A DNA stretch of 64,000 nt from Candidatus Tumulicola sp. (GTDB lineage Bacteria; Vulcanimicrobiota; Vulcanimicrobiia; Vulcanimicrobiales; Vulcanimicrobiaceae): positions 496,001 through 560,000 of the forward strand of contig DASXDT010000005.1 of assembly GCA_036490475.1 (NCBI GenBank), given 5' to 3'. This document shows, piece after piece, positions 12,527-20,336 of the stretch; positions within the stretch are counted from its first letter, which is position 1; the number at the start of each line of letters is the position of its first letter. A program made the position numbers and the translations under genes. The notes beneath the pieces are model-generated. The model made no database searches, had not been told where the DNA came from, and worked only from the letters and a program-made list of their open reading frames with translations.

Positions 12527-13840
12527 CTACTTTGTCTTAACGAAGGTCTCGACGCTCATGCCCGGTCGAAGCGGATGGTCCGTACTTTGATCGTCGATCG
12601 AGATACGAACGGGAATGCGTTGGGTGACCTTGACGAAGTTGCCGGTGGCGTTTTGCGCCGGAACCAGCGCGTAGGTATTTTGCGATGCCGGGTTGATCGA
12701 AATGACGTGACCATGAAATGTTTGACCGCCGTACGCGTCGACCTTGATATCGACCGGCTGTCCAACTCGCATGCTGCCCATCTGCGTTTCTTTGAAGTTG
12801 GCAGTGATGTAGATGCGGTGCGGAATCAGCGTCATCAACGTCGATCCGGCCGCGACCGTCTGACCGACTTCGGCGTTCTTCTCACCGACGTAGCCGTCGA
12901 TCGCCGCGTACACACGCGTATACGTTAGATTCTGTTTGGCGAGATCGAGCTGCGCTTTGGCCGACTCCACTTGGCTCGGGTCGGCGGCTTGCGCCAGTTT
13001 GCCTTGCGCGGTCGTCACGCCGCCTTGCGCCGCCCCGATCGTCGCATTCGATGCGTTGACACGTTCTTGCGCCGCCGAAAGGTTCGCTTGCGCGACCGAG
13101 ATTTGATCGCGTGCACCGCGGAACTGCGCCGACGCTTGGGCGTACGCCGCGCGAGCCGTATCCATGTTCTGGCTCGGCTCGTCGCCGGACGCCACCAGCG
13201 ATTGCGTGCGTGCGAAATCCGCTTGCGCCTTATCGAACGCTGCTTGCGCGGCAGGCAATTGCGCATCGCTCACTTGCAACTGCGCCGATGCCTGCGAAAC
13301 GCCGGCTTGGGCCACGGGCACTTGTGCCTGATTGGTAACGAGTTCGCCCTGCGCTTGCGCGACGCCGCCGCGCCCTTGCAGCGTCGTCGTGCGTTGATTG
13401 GCGATCGCCAAATCGTACTGCGCCTGCGCCTGTTTGAGGCGCGCGATTTCATCTTTGTTGTCGAGCACGATCAGCAACTGTCCGTGCTTAACCTCTTGAT
13501 TGGTGTCGACTAGAATCTGATTGATCTTCTCGTTGATGCGGCTGGTGACGGCCACAGCATCGGCATCGACGCGCGCGTCGTCGGTTCCCTGATGGGCCAG
13601 CATATACGACAGCCACGGGATACCGAACCACAACGCAGCAACCAACACCACTACGCCGAGGACTCCGAAGATCACTCGCTTCGGCGGTCCGCCGAGTTTT
13701 TGCGTGTCGGTATCATCCGTTGTAGCCGGGGCTCTTCCGGCCGGCGTAGCCGGGCCGGCCGCGACCGGCTGTTTCGGTTCGGCGGTGCCGTTCGGCGCCT
13801 TTGGGGCGACGGTTCTTTGATCGGCTTCGCGCGTATCCAT
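12527..13840 (-). CDS. emrA: EmrA/HlyD-type membrane fusion protein
   Basis: A 437-residue periplasmic adaptor. It has a Pro/Ala-rich cytoplasmic N-terminus (about 50 residues), one transmembrane helix (VIFGVLGVVVLVAALWFGIPWL), a biotinyl-lipoyl half-motif, a long Ala/Gln-rich coiled-coil hairpin (about residues 130-290), and a C-terminal beta-barrel domain (GQPVDIKVDAYGG...FHGHVISINPAS). It links the EmrB transporter to TolC. The ATG overlaps the tetR stop (TAATG), showing coupling. Confidence 0.93.
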   Translation of the reverse strand: MDTREADQRTVAPKAPNGTAEPKQPVAAGPATPAGRAPATTDDTDTQKLGGPPKRVIFGVLGVVVLVAALWFGIPWLSYMLAHQGTDDARVDADAVAVTSRINEKINQILVDTNQEVKHGQLLIVLDNKDEIARLKQAQAQYDLAIANQRTTTLQGRGGVAQAQGELVTNQAQVPVAQAGVSQASAQLQVSDAQLPAAQAAFDKAQADFARTQSLVASGDEPSQNMDTARAAYAQASAQFRGARDQISVAQANLSAAQERVNASNATIGAAQGGVTTAQGKLAQAADPSQVESAKAQLDLAKQNLTYTRVYAAIDGYVGEKNAEVGQTVAAGSTLMTLIPHRIYITANFKETQMGSMRVGQPVDIKVDAYGGQTFHGHVISINPASQNTYALVPAQNATGNFVKVTQRIPVRISIDDQSTDHPLRPGMSVETFVKTK

Positions 13841-14460
13841 TATCTGCTTCGTACTCCATTGAGAAAGACGTTGACGTAAAATCCCACCGCGGCTTCGTCG
13901 CTGCCGCTGTATAGTTCGGACTTGGGAAACTTCTTGCGGGCCAGCCCATGCATGAACACTAACCCCATAAAAACGTGCGCCAGTTTCTTGGGATCGCCGG
14001 CAACCGCGCCGCTATCGATTCGCCGCTGCATAAACTCCTCGACGACCGCAAGGATCGCCAGTTGCGGGCGCCACGCGGTTTCTGCGAAGATCGAGGCTTC
14101 CTCGTAATCCATCTCGACCAGCGACCAGCGTATCATATCCATCTGCGACTCCATGCGTGCCAGCATGGCGCAACCAAGCGTCCGCAAATCCTCTTCGATG
14201 GCTCCATGTAGCTGCGCGACCATGCCGCGCAACACGTCTAGGCCGCAAAAATGTTGAGCGACCGCAACGATCAGCGCTTCCTTCGTGCGAAAATGGCGGA
14301 ACAGCGTGGCTTCGTTCACACCGGCAACTTCGGCGATCTCGCGCGTCGTTGCGCCGCGTTTTCCCTTGCGACCGATAACTTCGCGAGCTGCCAGCAGCAT
14401 GCGTTCGCGGGTATCTTCCGGCGATTTGGCTTCGCCCGCAGCGCGCCGAGTCTCGATCAC
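13840..14460 (-). CDS. TetR-family transcriptional regulator
   Basis: A 206-residue one-component repressor. The N-terminal helix-turn-helix is clear (RGATTREIAEVAGVNEATLFRHFRTKEALI); the C-terminal ligand domain is variable. The GTG at 14460 is chosen because it overlaps the upstream gene's stop (GTGA); the longer open frame lies inside that gene and has no homology. Its position in the efflux operon suggests it controls that operon, most likely through the TGCAAGTAC palindromes near 15433-15495. The ligand is unknown. Confidence 0.92.
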   Translation of the reverse strand: MIETRRAAGEAKSPEDTRERMLLAAREVIGRKGKRGATTREIAEVAGVNEATLFRHFRTKEALIVAVAQHFCGLDVLRGMVAQLHGAIEEDLRTLGCAMLARMESQMDMIRWSLVEMDYEEASIFAETAWRPQLAILAVVEEFMQRRIDSGAVAGDPKKLAHVFMGLVFMHGLARKKFPKSELYSGSDEAAVGFYVNVFLNGVRSR

Positions 14461-15131
14461 GGGCTCGCTTCCGGCGCTACCGCGACGTTCGTTTGATACG
14501 CATCGTACGACGCGTCGGCAACGGCATGGACGTGCGGAATCTGAATATCCGCGTGTTGCTGCGAGGGAACCCAATAACCGGCTTGACGCGCATATTGCTG
14601 CGTCATCGTGATCTTACCCCCGCTGGTGTAATACCACTCCATCCGTATCAACGCGAAGCTAGCCGAATCGACATACGCCAGCGTATGGTCGAGGATGTCG
14701 CTGTGAATCCGCTTCGTTAACCGCAACACGTAGGTATTGCGTCCGCTAACAACCGTAACTCCATCCAGCGAAATTTTTTGGTCGCGCTCCCAGGCTGCGG
14801 CATCGCCGACATCGTCGAACAACTTCTGGAAGCCTTTGGCGTAACTCGGCACGCGATCGAAGACGACCTCGTAGGTGTCGGGACGCTTGTAGTACGACGT
14901 TCCATCGAGCTTTGGAGCGAAAAACGGAAAACTGAGCATACGCACGTCGACGTGCACCCGCGCTTTATACGATTGCAAGGACGGATTGCGGTCGATCATA
15001 TGCTGCAGGACCGTACGAGCGTCGGGTGTGACGCTCGACGCAACGGTCACCGACTGTGCGTGCGCGGCCGTCGCCACGCAACTCGCGGCAAACAACGCCG
15101 CCATCGCTACCATCCGCCTGCGAAACTTCAT
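14457..15131 (-). CDS. LolA-like exported protein
   Basis: A 224-residue protein with a signal peptide (MKFRRRMVAMAALFAASCVATAAHA) and a beta-rich body with FAPKLDGTSYYKRPDTYEVVFDRVP and ALIRMEWYYTSGGKITMTQQY, the pattern of the LolA/LolB-like fold that carries lipids or lipoproteins. It sits between the STAS gene and tetR, overlapping both by 4 nt. A role in lipid or hydrophobic-substrate handling alongside the efflux pump is an inference. It is not a canonical LolA, so no symbol is given. Confidence 0.7.
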   Translation of the reverse strand: MKFRRRMVAMAALFAASCVATAAHAQSVTVASSVTPDARTVLQHMIDRNPSLQSYKARVHVDVRMLSFPFFAPKLDGTSYYKRPDTYEVVFDRVPSYAKGFQKLFDDVGDAAAWERDQKISLDGVTVVSGRNTYVLRLTKRIHSDILDHTLAYVDSASFALIRMEWYYTSGGKITMTQQYARQAGYWVPSQQHADIQIPHVHAVADASYDAYQTNVAVAPEASP

Positions 15132-15397
15132 GCCGCCTCCCGCGTAACGATCGGAAAGATTCTATCCAATGCCATGCCCTCAAGCGTCGCTCGCACCTCG
15201 GGTCGATCGATGGCCAGGGTCAGATCGACGCCCTTGGCTCGTGCCCGCCGCAGCAGCTCGATCAACGAGCGCACGCCCGCAATATCGAGTTCGGTTATGC
15301 CGTCTAAATCGAGTACCACGTGCCGAACGCCGTCGGCCGCCGCCGCTGCAATCGCGCGTTCGGTCTCCGGATATTGCCCCAAACGGTAGGGGATCAC
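15128..15397 (-). CDS. STAS-domain protein
   Basis: An 89-residue single-domain STAS protein like anti-sigma-factor antagonists or the MlaB subunit of lipid transporters. The core is GVRHVVLDLDGITELDIAGVRSLIELLRRARAKG; the Ser/Thr usually phosphorylated in SpoIIAA-type proteins (D-S/T-SG) is replaced here (LDIAG), which favours a non-switching, MlaB-like role. The GTG at 15397 is preferred because GGAGG lies 5 nt ahead; an upstream ATG at 15469 lacks a comparable site. The stop overlaps the LolA-like start (ATGA). It is the first gene of the efflux operon. Confidence 0.8.
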   Translation of the reverse strand: MIPYRLGQYPETERAIAAAAADGVRHVVLDLDGITELDIAGVRSLIELLRRARAKGVDLTLAIDRPEVRATLEGMALDRIFPIVTREAA

Positions 15398-15432
15398 GGT
15401 TTCCTCCAAGGTGCTCCAGTTGCTCCGTTCAT

Positions 15433-15495
15433 CGTGCAAGTACGTACTTGCACGCAGAGTGTACTCCATACCGAAGCCTAATGCAAGTACTTGCA
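15433..15495. promoter_or_regulatory. Promoter with two operator-like palindromes (efflux operon / hydrolase divergent region)
   Basis: The half-site GTGCAAGTAC forms a 20-bp perfect palindrome with GTACTTGCAC at 15434-15453 (22 bp counting the outer C/G pair). A second, compressed copy TGCAAGTACTTGCA lies at 15482-15495. On the minus strand, TTGCAT (15486-15481) and TACACT (15464-15459), 16 bp apart, read as -35 and -10. The second palindrome overlaps the -35 and the first covers the expected start point. This is the layout of a repressor-controlled promoter. Confidence 0.7.
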
Positions 15496-15520
15496 CGCAC
15501 TTGAGGCGAAGGCTAGAACC

Positions 15521-16321
15521 ATGACTTCCGGCAAGCGTTCGACCGGCTCGAACTGGCTGGCAGACTTGGCAAGCGACGCGGGGCTCGAACGGTCCTCGAT
15601 CGTCGTTGGCCGGCTCGATGTGCCAGAAGCGTGGCACAACCTCAACCCGAACCGTTCTACCTATCCGGCCAGCATGATCAAGACGCCGCTGGTCGCTGCT
15701 TGCCTCCTCGAGATCGCTGCGGGGCGCTTCTCCTTAAACGATCGGGTCATGATCGTCGAGACGAACATGACCGCCAACGATAGCGATTCACCCCTCGTGC
15801 CTGGCTACGAAGCGACCGTCGACGAGCTGATGCGCCTAGCCATCGACCGCTCCGATAACGTTGCCACCAACCAGCTCTTTGATCTGGTCGGACGCGAACG
15901 CGCGACCGCTCTGGCTCGCGGGTTGGGGCTCGAGCACACCCGCTTCTCGCGAAAAGTCTCGGGAAGCGAACCGCTGATCCACGATCCCGAATGGGACGGT
16001 TCGGAACGCAACGCGCACCCAGCCGGCGACGCGGCGCTCCTGTTTGCAAAAATCGATGCCGATGGGTTCGCCGGCGCCGCCGTGTTACGCGGCTATCTTT
16101 GGGCCCAAGTTTGGAACGACAAGCTCAGCCTCGGACTGTCCGCGGGTGACGGGTTCGCACATAAGACGGGCGATACCGACGAAGTGACGCACGACGGCGG
16201 CATTCTTTCTACACCTGATGGCAAGCGTTACGTCCTCGTTGCCTACGCCGAGATGCCGTCGAACGAGGGCAACAACGCCGCGTTCGGCCGGTTCATGCGC
16301 GCGTTGCGCCCGCAGTTGTAA
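15521..16321 (+). CDS. Class A beta-lactamase-like serine hydrolase, no signal peptide
   Basis: A 266-residue serine hydrolase of the penicillin-binding/beta-lactamase fold. It has SxxK in PASMIKTPLVAA (about residue 46), SDN in DRSDNVATNQLF (about 112) and KTG in FAHKTGDTDEVTHDGG (about 215). The omega-loop Glu of true class A enzymes is not evident; the region reads SEPLIHDPEWDGSE. There is no export signal at either possible start (ATG 15521, or TTG 15491 inside the palindrome). A cytosolic hydrolase, or a gene with an undetected start, is possible. Lactamase activity should not be assumed. Confidence 0.8.
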   Translation: MTSGKRSTGSNWLADLASDAGLERSSIVVGRLDVPEAWHNLNPNRSTYPASMIKTPLVAACLLEIAAGRFSLNDRVMIVETNMTANDSDSPLVPGYEATVDELMRLAIDRSDNVATNQLFDLVGRERATALARGLGLEHTRFSRKVSGSEPLIHDPEWDGSERNAHPAGDAALLFAKIDADGFAGAAVLRGYLWAQVWNDKLSLGLSAGDGFAHKTGDTDEVTHDGGILSTPDGKRYVLVAYAEMPSNEGNNAAFGRFMRALRPQL

Positions 16322-16332
16322 GGCGCAGGTAT

Positions 16333-16367
16333 AAAAAGGAGAGGCGGCGCAAACGCGCCGCCTCTCC
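16333..16367 (-). terminator. Intrinsic terminator of the S53 protease gene
   Basis: A 13-bp perfect stem (GGAGAGGCGGCGC / GCGCCGCCTCTCC, 4-nt loop) is followed on the minus strand by TTTTTAT. It lies between the convergent hydrolase and protease genes; the plus-strand side lacks a T run. Confidence 0.85.
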
Positions 16368-16386
16368 ATAGAGGTCGTCGATCGAC

Positions 16387-18096
16387 TTACTTAAGCTGAG
16401 GACCGAACGTTCCAAACAGCATCACACCGATACCGCTCATCTGGTCGTAGCCCGGCATCGCCGAGTACACACCAATCGTTCCCTGCGTGATGTCGCGGAA
16501 GTAGACCTTCTTGCCCGTTCCGTAACCGAGTTTACCCCATGCCTTGTACATCGTGGGGTTCAGATAACCGGCACGCGACTTGTTCATTTGGTTCACTGCC
16601 GTGATACCGGCGCCGAAAATCGGCGATGCCAGCGACGTTCCACCGATCGGACCTTGGAAGCGTCCGTTGTAGTACAGGGACGTTCCAGTGTTCGGGTCGG
16701 CGTCGAACGCAACGTCGGGCAGGTTGCGGCCGCCCTTGATGACGTTCGTTACGCCCTTCTGGTAGCTCGGAACTTTGAAGATGACCGAAACACCGCCGCC
16801 GGTTCCGCTCCAACCGACCTCGCTGGTCTCTTGACCGGTGGTGTGGTCGACGTCTTCGGTGGTGCCACCGATCGAAACGTTATGCGGGGTGTCCGTCGGC
16901 GTGCCGACCGACACTTCGTAACTGCAGCCGTACGTGTAAACGCCGTAATCACCCGACGACGCGTGGAACGTGATGCCCTCGGCAGCGCCCTGCTCGAAGA
17001 TCTTGTCCGCGGCCTTCGGAAAGCTCAGAACGAACGCGGTTTCGCATTCACTATAGCTGGTGTTGAGCGTTCCGACCTTGTTGTCTTGGACTGCCTGATT
17101 GTACATATCGGTGAAGTAGCGCAGATCCGGTTCGCCGGGAACGGTGTACACATACAACGCCGTGTCCGGGTCGATACCCACGATCGTCTCAACGTCCAGT
17201 TCTGTCTCGACCGAGTCTTGCGTCAGTCCCGGCGGTGCGCCGCCGTCGACCGCGACGCGAGTCGTCGGCACCTTCTGCTTCTCATCGAAGTACGCCAGAA
17301 AGCCGGTCAAGTCGCTGTCGAGGAAGTCGGCATCGCCCACCACGCCGGTCGCCTGACCCTTACCCGTCATCTTAGCGGGAAAGTTATACGAAATCCGATA
17401 GACGCCAGGGCCGTAGCCACGGTCCGGTCCGAAGAGCGGCGGCGTCTTCTTGTTCGGCGACACTTGTGCTTTGGGTAGCGCACTCTGGAGGCGGTTCGTC
17501 GGGAATCTGTATTGCGGGTGCATCGTATGCGCGCTATCGAGGCCGACGACCTGATACACGGTCCGTGCGAGTTGCGCGGGAATCGTTTCAGCCTTCGTGT
17601 TGATATAGCGCGCGGCGCCGTCCGACAGACGCACGTCATGAATTTCGGTCGAGAAATATTTCTCTGCGGTCGGCGCGGGTGCACTGGCGTCGATCACGGT
17701 ACGGTTAGCGAACTGATGCGTGACCGTAAAGCCCGCGTCTTGCAGTTGCTTAACCGTCGCCGCGTATTGATCGGGCGTCGGTCCGAATTGCTTGACGAAC
17801 TGTTGTTGTGTCAAGAAGTGATGGTACATTCCGGAGGCGGGATCGCCTTGATCCTCGACCAGCTTATCCAGCTTGGCGTCGTTGTTATATTTGAGAACGA
17901 CCGCCAGATGAACCGTGGTCTCCGACGTCGCTCGACCCGTGTCGACAAACGATTCGGTGTTGCTGGGCGAACGCAACCCGTTCGGGCTCGTACCGCCGGA
18001 TGGCGAGAATCCTGAATTCGCGCCAGAGCATGCCGACAGCATTCCGCCTATTACGACGGCGCTGAGGGCCCGGGCTGAGAGATCGTGCAAACGCAT
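16387..18096 (-). CDS. S53 family serine-carboxyl peptidase (pro-kumamolisin type), lipoprotein
   Basis: A 569-residue exported acid protease. It has a lipoprotein signal (ALSAVVIGGMLSACSG), a pro-domain (about residues 40-200), then the sedolisin catalytic domain. The catalytic Glu and Asp are in VETELDVE (about 294 and 298), the oxyanion Asp is in SSGDYGVY, and the nucleophile Ser is in GGTSLASP (about 487). A C-terminal Asp-rich site (FRDITQG...GYDQMSGIG) matches the calcium site. The ATG at 18096 is chosen over 18111 because AGGAG lies 7 nt ahead. S53 enzymes work at low pH, which suggests an acidic habitat. Confidence 0.92.
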   Translation of the reverse strand: MRLHDLSARALSAVVIGGMLSACSGANSGFSPSGGTSPNGLRSPSNTESFVDTGRATSETTVHLAVVLKYNNDAKLDKLVEDQGDPASGMYHHFLTQQQFVKQFGPTPDQYAATVKQLQDAGFTVTHQFANRTVIDASAPAPTAEKYFSTEIHDVRLSDGAARYINTKAETIPAQLARTVYQVVGLDSAHTMHPQYRFPTNRLQSALPKAQVSPNKKTPPLFGPDRGYGPGVYRISYNFPAKMTGKGQATGVVGDADFLDSDLTGFLAYFDEKQKVPTTRVAVDGGAPPGLTQDSVETELDVETIVGIDPDTALYVYTVPGEPDLRYFTDMYNQAVQDNKVGTLNTSYSECETAFVLSFPKAADKIFEQGAAEGITFHASSGDYGVYTYGCSYEVSVGTPTDTPHNVSIGGTTEDVDHTTGQETSEVGWSGTGGGVSVIFKVPSYQKGVTNVIKGGRNLPDVAFDADPNTGTSLYYNGRFQGPIGGTSLASPIFGAGITAVNQMNKSRAGYLNPTMYKAWGKLGYGTGKKVYFRDITQGTIGVYSAMPGYDQMSGIGVMLFGTFGPQLK

Positions 18097-18134
18097 TCGC
18101 GTGCTCCTCATGTCAAGTGCGACAGTGCGCCGGG

Positions 18135-18545
18135 TTAGCGGCGATAGGGAGGGCAGTCCATGTCGGCACGAGCCTTAGCCGGCACATACGTGTCGACCAC
18201 ATAGACGCTCGTGACCACCATGTCGTAACCGGTGCTATCGTCGTGAATCGTAGCGACCCCGAGTGGAAGGGTTCCGGTGAAGCTTTCACCGGTGTGGACT
18301 TGCGCGGTGGCACCGTACGGTTTGTTCGTACCGGCCCATCCTTTGAAAACGGCGACGACGTAGCGATTTGGGGTTGGTGCACTTGCGAACACGTAGGTCG
18401 TGCACCGAGTAGTCGCGGCGCCGGTAGGTTCATTGGGAATGTACCAGAGCGTCCATTTGTTTGGCCCAGCGCCGGCGCAACCGGCAAAACAAAAGGACAG
18501 GGCCAACGCAAGTAGTAGCCTTCCGGCGGGCCGGAAGTCATTCAT
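18135..18545 (-). CDS. Small lipoprotein of unknown function
   Basis: A 136-residue protein whose N-terminus (RPAGRLLLALALSFCFAGC) is a lipobox signal peptide, so it should be anchored in a membrane facing the periplasm or outside. The body is beta-rich with several Thr/Tyr/Val strands (TGYDMVVTSVYVVDTYVP) and contains no motif I recognise. The start at ATG 18545 places the signal at the N-terminus; an ATG 30 nt upstream is possible. It lies upstream of the S53 protease on the same strand, 38 bp away. Confidence 0.6.
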   Translation of the reverse strand: MNDFRPAGRLLLALALSFCFAGCAGAGPNKWTLWYIPNEPTGAATTRCTTYVFASAPTPNRYVVAVFKGWAGTNKPYGATAQVHTGESFTGTLPLGVATIHDDSTGYDMVVTSVYVVDTYVPAKARADMDCPPYRR

Positions 18546-18680
18546 CGATGCTTCTCCCTTTTTTGCTGCCGCCATCGAAGCTAGGCGGCCTAGAGCGGAC
18601 GCTGGGCAGTTTCATTGATGTAGGTCATCACACCTCCCCTCGCAGCGGCGCCCGCACGCCCGAAACATGCTAAATAAATT

Positions 18681-19439
18681 ATGAGCCTAAACAATTCGAT
18701 TCCGCCCGGGGCGCCGCCGGCGCAAGCAATCTTCCAGCGCGCTGAGCGCGCATGGGAGAGCCGCGCCGTTCCGGCATTCGTGTCCTTCGAATTGCCGTGC
18801 GCGGACACGTTTTTAGCGGATCGATGTCCGACTGGATCGCACGCACAATTCGTGGTGCGCATGTCCGATGGGAAGACCTTCGCGCGCGCCGTCCCGAGCG
18901 GAGCGATCTTAATGCGCGGTGGCTACATACTCGGGCCGGCCGGAACACCGATCGGTTTTTTTCGCAGTATCGTAGGCACCGCTGGAACAGCGTTTGCCGC
19001 CGCCGCGGCACCGCCGAATTTGGCACCCGATCCGTTTGCTCCGCCCTCGATCGCAACGGTCGTCTCGACCGGGCGCGCGTACGATGCGACGCTTCAGGGC
19101 GTCGAAATGCTCGAGGGAGGGCCCGCATACCATTTGACGCTGCGTCCGCTCGGAGATCCGCAACGGCTGCCGCTGCGGGATGTGTGGGTCGACGTGCGGT
19201 CCTTCGAAGTCGACGCGCTAACGTACGCGCGCAAAGCGAACGAAGACGCGCCGCAAGGTACCGTTCATTACGAGTTCGCTCCGGTTGGACGGCAACCGTA
19301 TTGGGCGGTCGCTCGTATTGCAGCCGAACTGCCTATCGGTCGTGATGCACCCATAGCGCGGCCCCAGGCAACGCTCGAAAACGTTACGCTTCCGGCTACG
19401 GAACCAGCGTGGATGTTCGATCCAGGGCTACAACCTTAA
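18681..19439 (+). CDS. Hypothetical protein
   Basis: A 252-residue protein without a signal peptide or clear membrane helix, apart from one Ala-rich hydrophobic stretch (IVGTAGTAFAAAAAPP, near residue 100). Pro-rich segments and alternating beta strands (AYHLTLRPLGDPQRLPLRDVWVDV, YWAVARIAAELP) recall exported LolA-like or DUF-type proteins, but I cannot assign a family. It is convergent with the small zinc-ribbon gene and overlaps its stop by 4 bp. Codon use resembles its neighbours. Confidence 0.6.
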   Translation: MSLNNSIPPGAPPAQAIFQRAERAWESRAVPAFVSFELPCADTFLADRCPTGSHAQFVVRMSDGKTFARAVPSGAILMRGGYILGPAGTPIGFFRSIVGTAGTAFAAAAAPPNLAPDPFAPPSIATVVSTGRAYDATLQGVEMLEGGPAYHLTLRPLGDPQRLPLRDVWVDVRSFEVDALTYARKANEDAPQGTVHYEFAPVGRQPYWAVARIAAELPIGRDAPIARPQATLENVTLPATEPAWMFDPGLQP

Positions 19440-19624
19440 GACGTACCCTCGGTGCGCGCGTCGGGTAGCGAGTCCGACACCATCAACGTCCACGGATGTC
19501 CCTCGTGATGGTCGGCCGGAAATTGTTCGTTCGTGCTGAGCGTACGCCGATGACCACACAGCGTACAGCCATATTCCCCAGCCACCCGAACCGATTCACC
19601 AGCAGTACCGAAGACTTCAGCCAT
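19436..19624 (-). CDS. Small zinc-ribbon-like protein
   Basis: A 62-residue protein with a CxxC knuckle (YGCTLCGHRRTL) followed by FPADHHEGHPW. The second metal half would be histidines rather than a CxxC pair. Such small ribbons (rubredoxin-like or FmdB-like shapes) often bind zinc; the partner is unknown. A strong AGGAGG lies 6 nt before the ATG, which supports real translation. It starts 32 bp after the HAD phosphatase gene and may be co-transcribed with it and lhr. Confidence 0.65.
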   Translation of the reverse strand: MAEVFGTAGESVRVAGEYGCTLCGHRRTLSTNEQFPADHHEGHPWTLMVSDSLPDARTEGTS

Positions 19625-19656
19625 GCCTACCTCCTAAAGAAAACAACGTTGAAGCC

Positions 19657-20313
19657 TTACCCAACTATTGTGCGTGCGAACGGCGAGCGATCGAATTCGC
19701 GTAACAGCGCACGCGGATCGGCGTACACGGCACGCGCGCCGCTTAACTCCGAAGCCGCCCAGCCACCGCACTCGACAGCGACGGCAACGACTCCGCCTTT
19801 CTGTGCGGCTTCCACATCGTACGGTGTATCGCCCAAAAAGACCGCGCGACCGGCAGTCGTTTTTGCTATATGCAGTGCGGCAATTACTATGTCGGCGTCG
19901 GGCTTCGAGCGATCCGCATCGTCGGATGTGGTGGCAGCGTCGATCTCGTCCTCTAGACCGGTCGCGCACAGAATCGACTGCAGTTCGCTTCGTTTCGCCG
20001 ACGTCGCGACGACGCGCCGGATACCGAGCGAACCGAATCGCTCGAGCAACTCCAACGCTCCCGCGGTCGGACGTAAGCGATCGACGCCGGCGAGGAAGAT
20101 ATGCGTCCGCCGCTCGCCAATTGCCTTGCCCGTTCCGGAGTCATCGCGAAGCGCATCGTCGACGCGTCGTAAAATCTTGTCACCGCCCATTCCAATCCAC
20201 GAGCGCAGCCGTTCTAACGGAACGTCGTAACCAAACTCGGAAAGCGCTATGCGCCACGCCGTCGCGTGCGCTCCATTGCTTTCGACCAGCGTGCCGTCGA
20301 CGTCTAACAGCAC
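19657..20313 (-). CDS. HAD-superfamily phosphatase (phosphoglycolate phosphatase-like)
   Basis: About 218 residues of a HAD subfamily I phosphatase. It has DVDGTLVESN at the N-terminus (nucleophile Asp and acid Asp), VVATSAKRSEL (motif II Ser/Thr region), KPDADIVIAAL (motif III Lys) and FLGDTPYDVEAAQ (motif IV). The substrate is unknown; the closest types are phosphoglycolate phosphatase and beta-phosphoglucomutase. No ATG, GTG or TTG lies at the natural start; the GTG at 20313 leaves only VLLDVDGT. Translation may begin slightly upstream, coupled to the lhr stop at 20337. Confidence 0.82.
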   Translation of the reverse strand: MLLDVDGTLVESNGAHATAWRIALSEFGYDVPLERLRSWIGMGGDKILRRVDDALRDDSGTGKAIGERRTHIFLAGVDRLRPTAGALELLERFGSLGIRRVVATSAKRSELQSILCATGLEDEIDAATTSDDADRSKPDADIVIAALHIAKTTAGRAVFLGDTPYDVEAAQKGGVVAVAVECGGWAASELSGARAVYADPRALLREFDRSPFARTIVG

Positions 20314-20336
20314 GACTTCGACCGAGCCGTTCGTGT

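Noticed and set aside
14461-14574. Longer N-terminus for the TetR protein
   Set aside because: The extension lies inside the LolA-like gene and has no helix-turn-helix or other homology. GTG 14460 overlaps the upstream stop as in other operon joints.
15482-15495. Reading the palindrome pair as a mobile-element terminal repeat
   Set aside because: Both copies lie in one promoter region, with no transposase or target duplication; operator use fits better.
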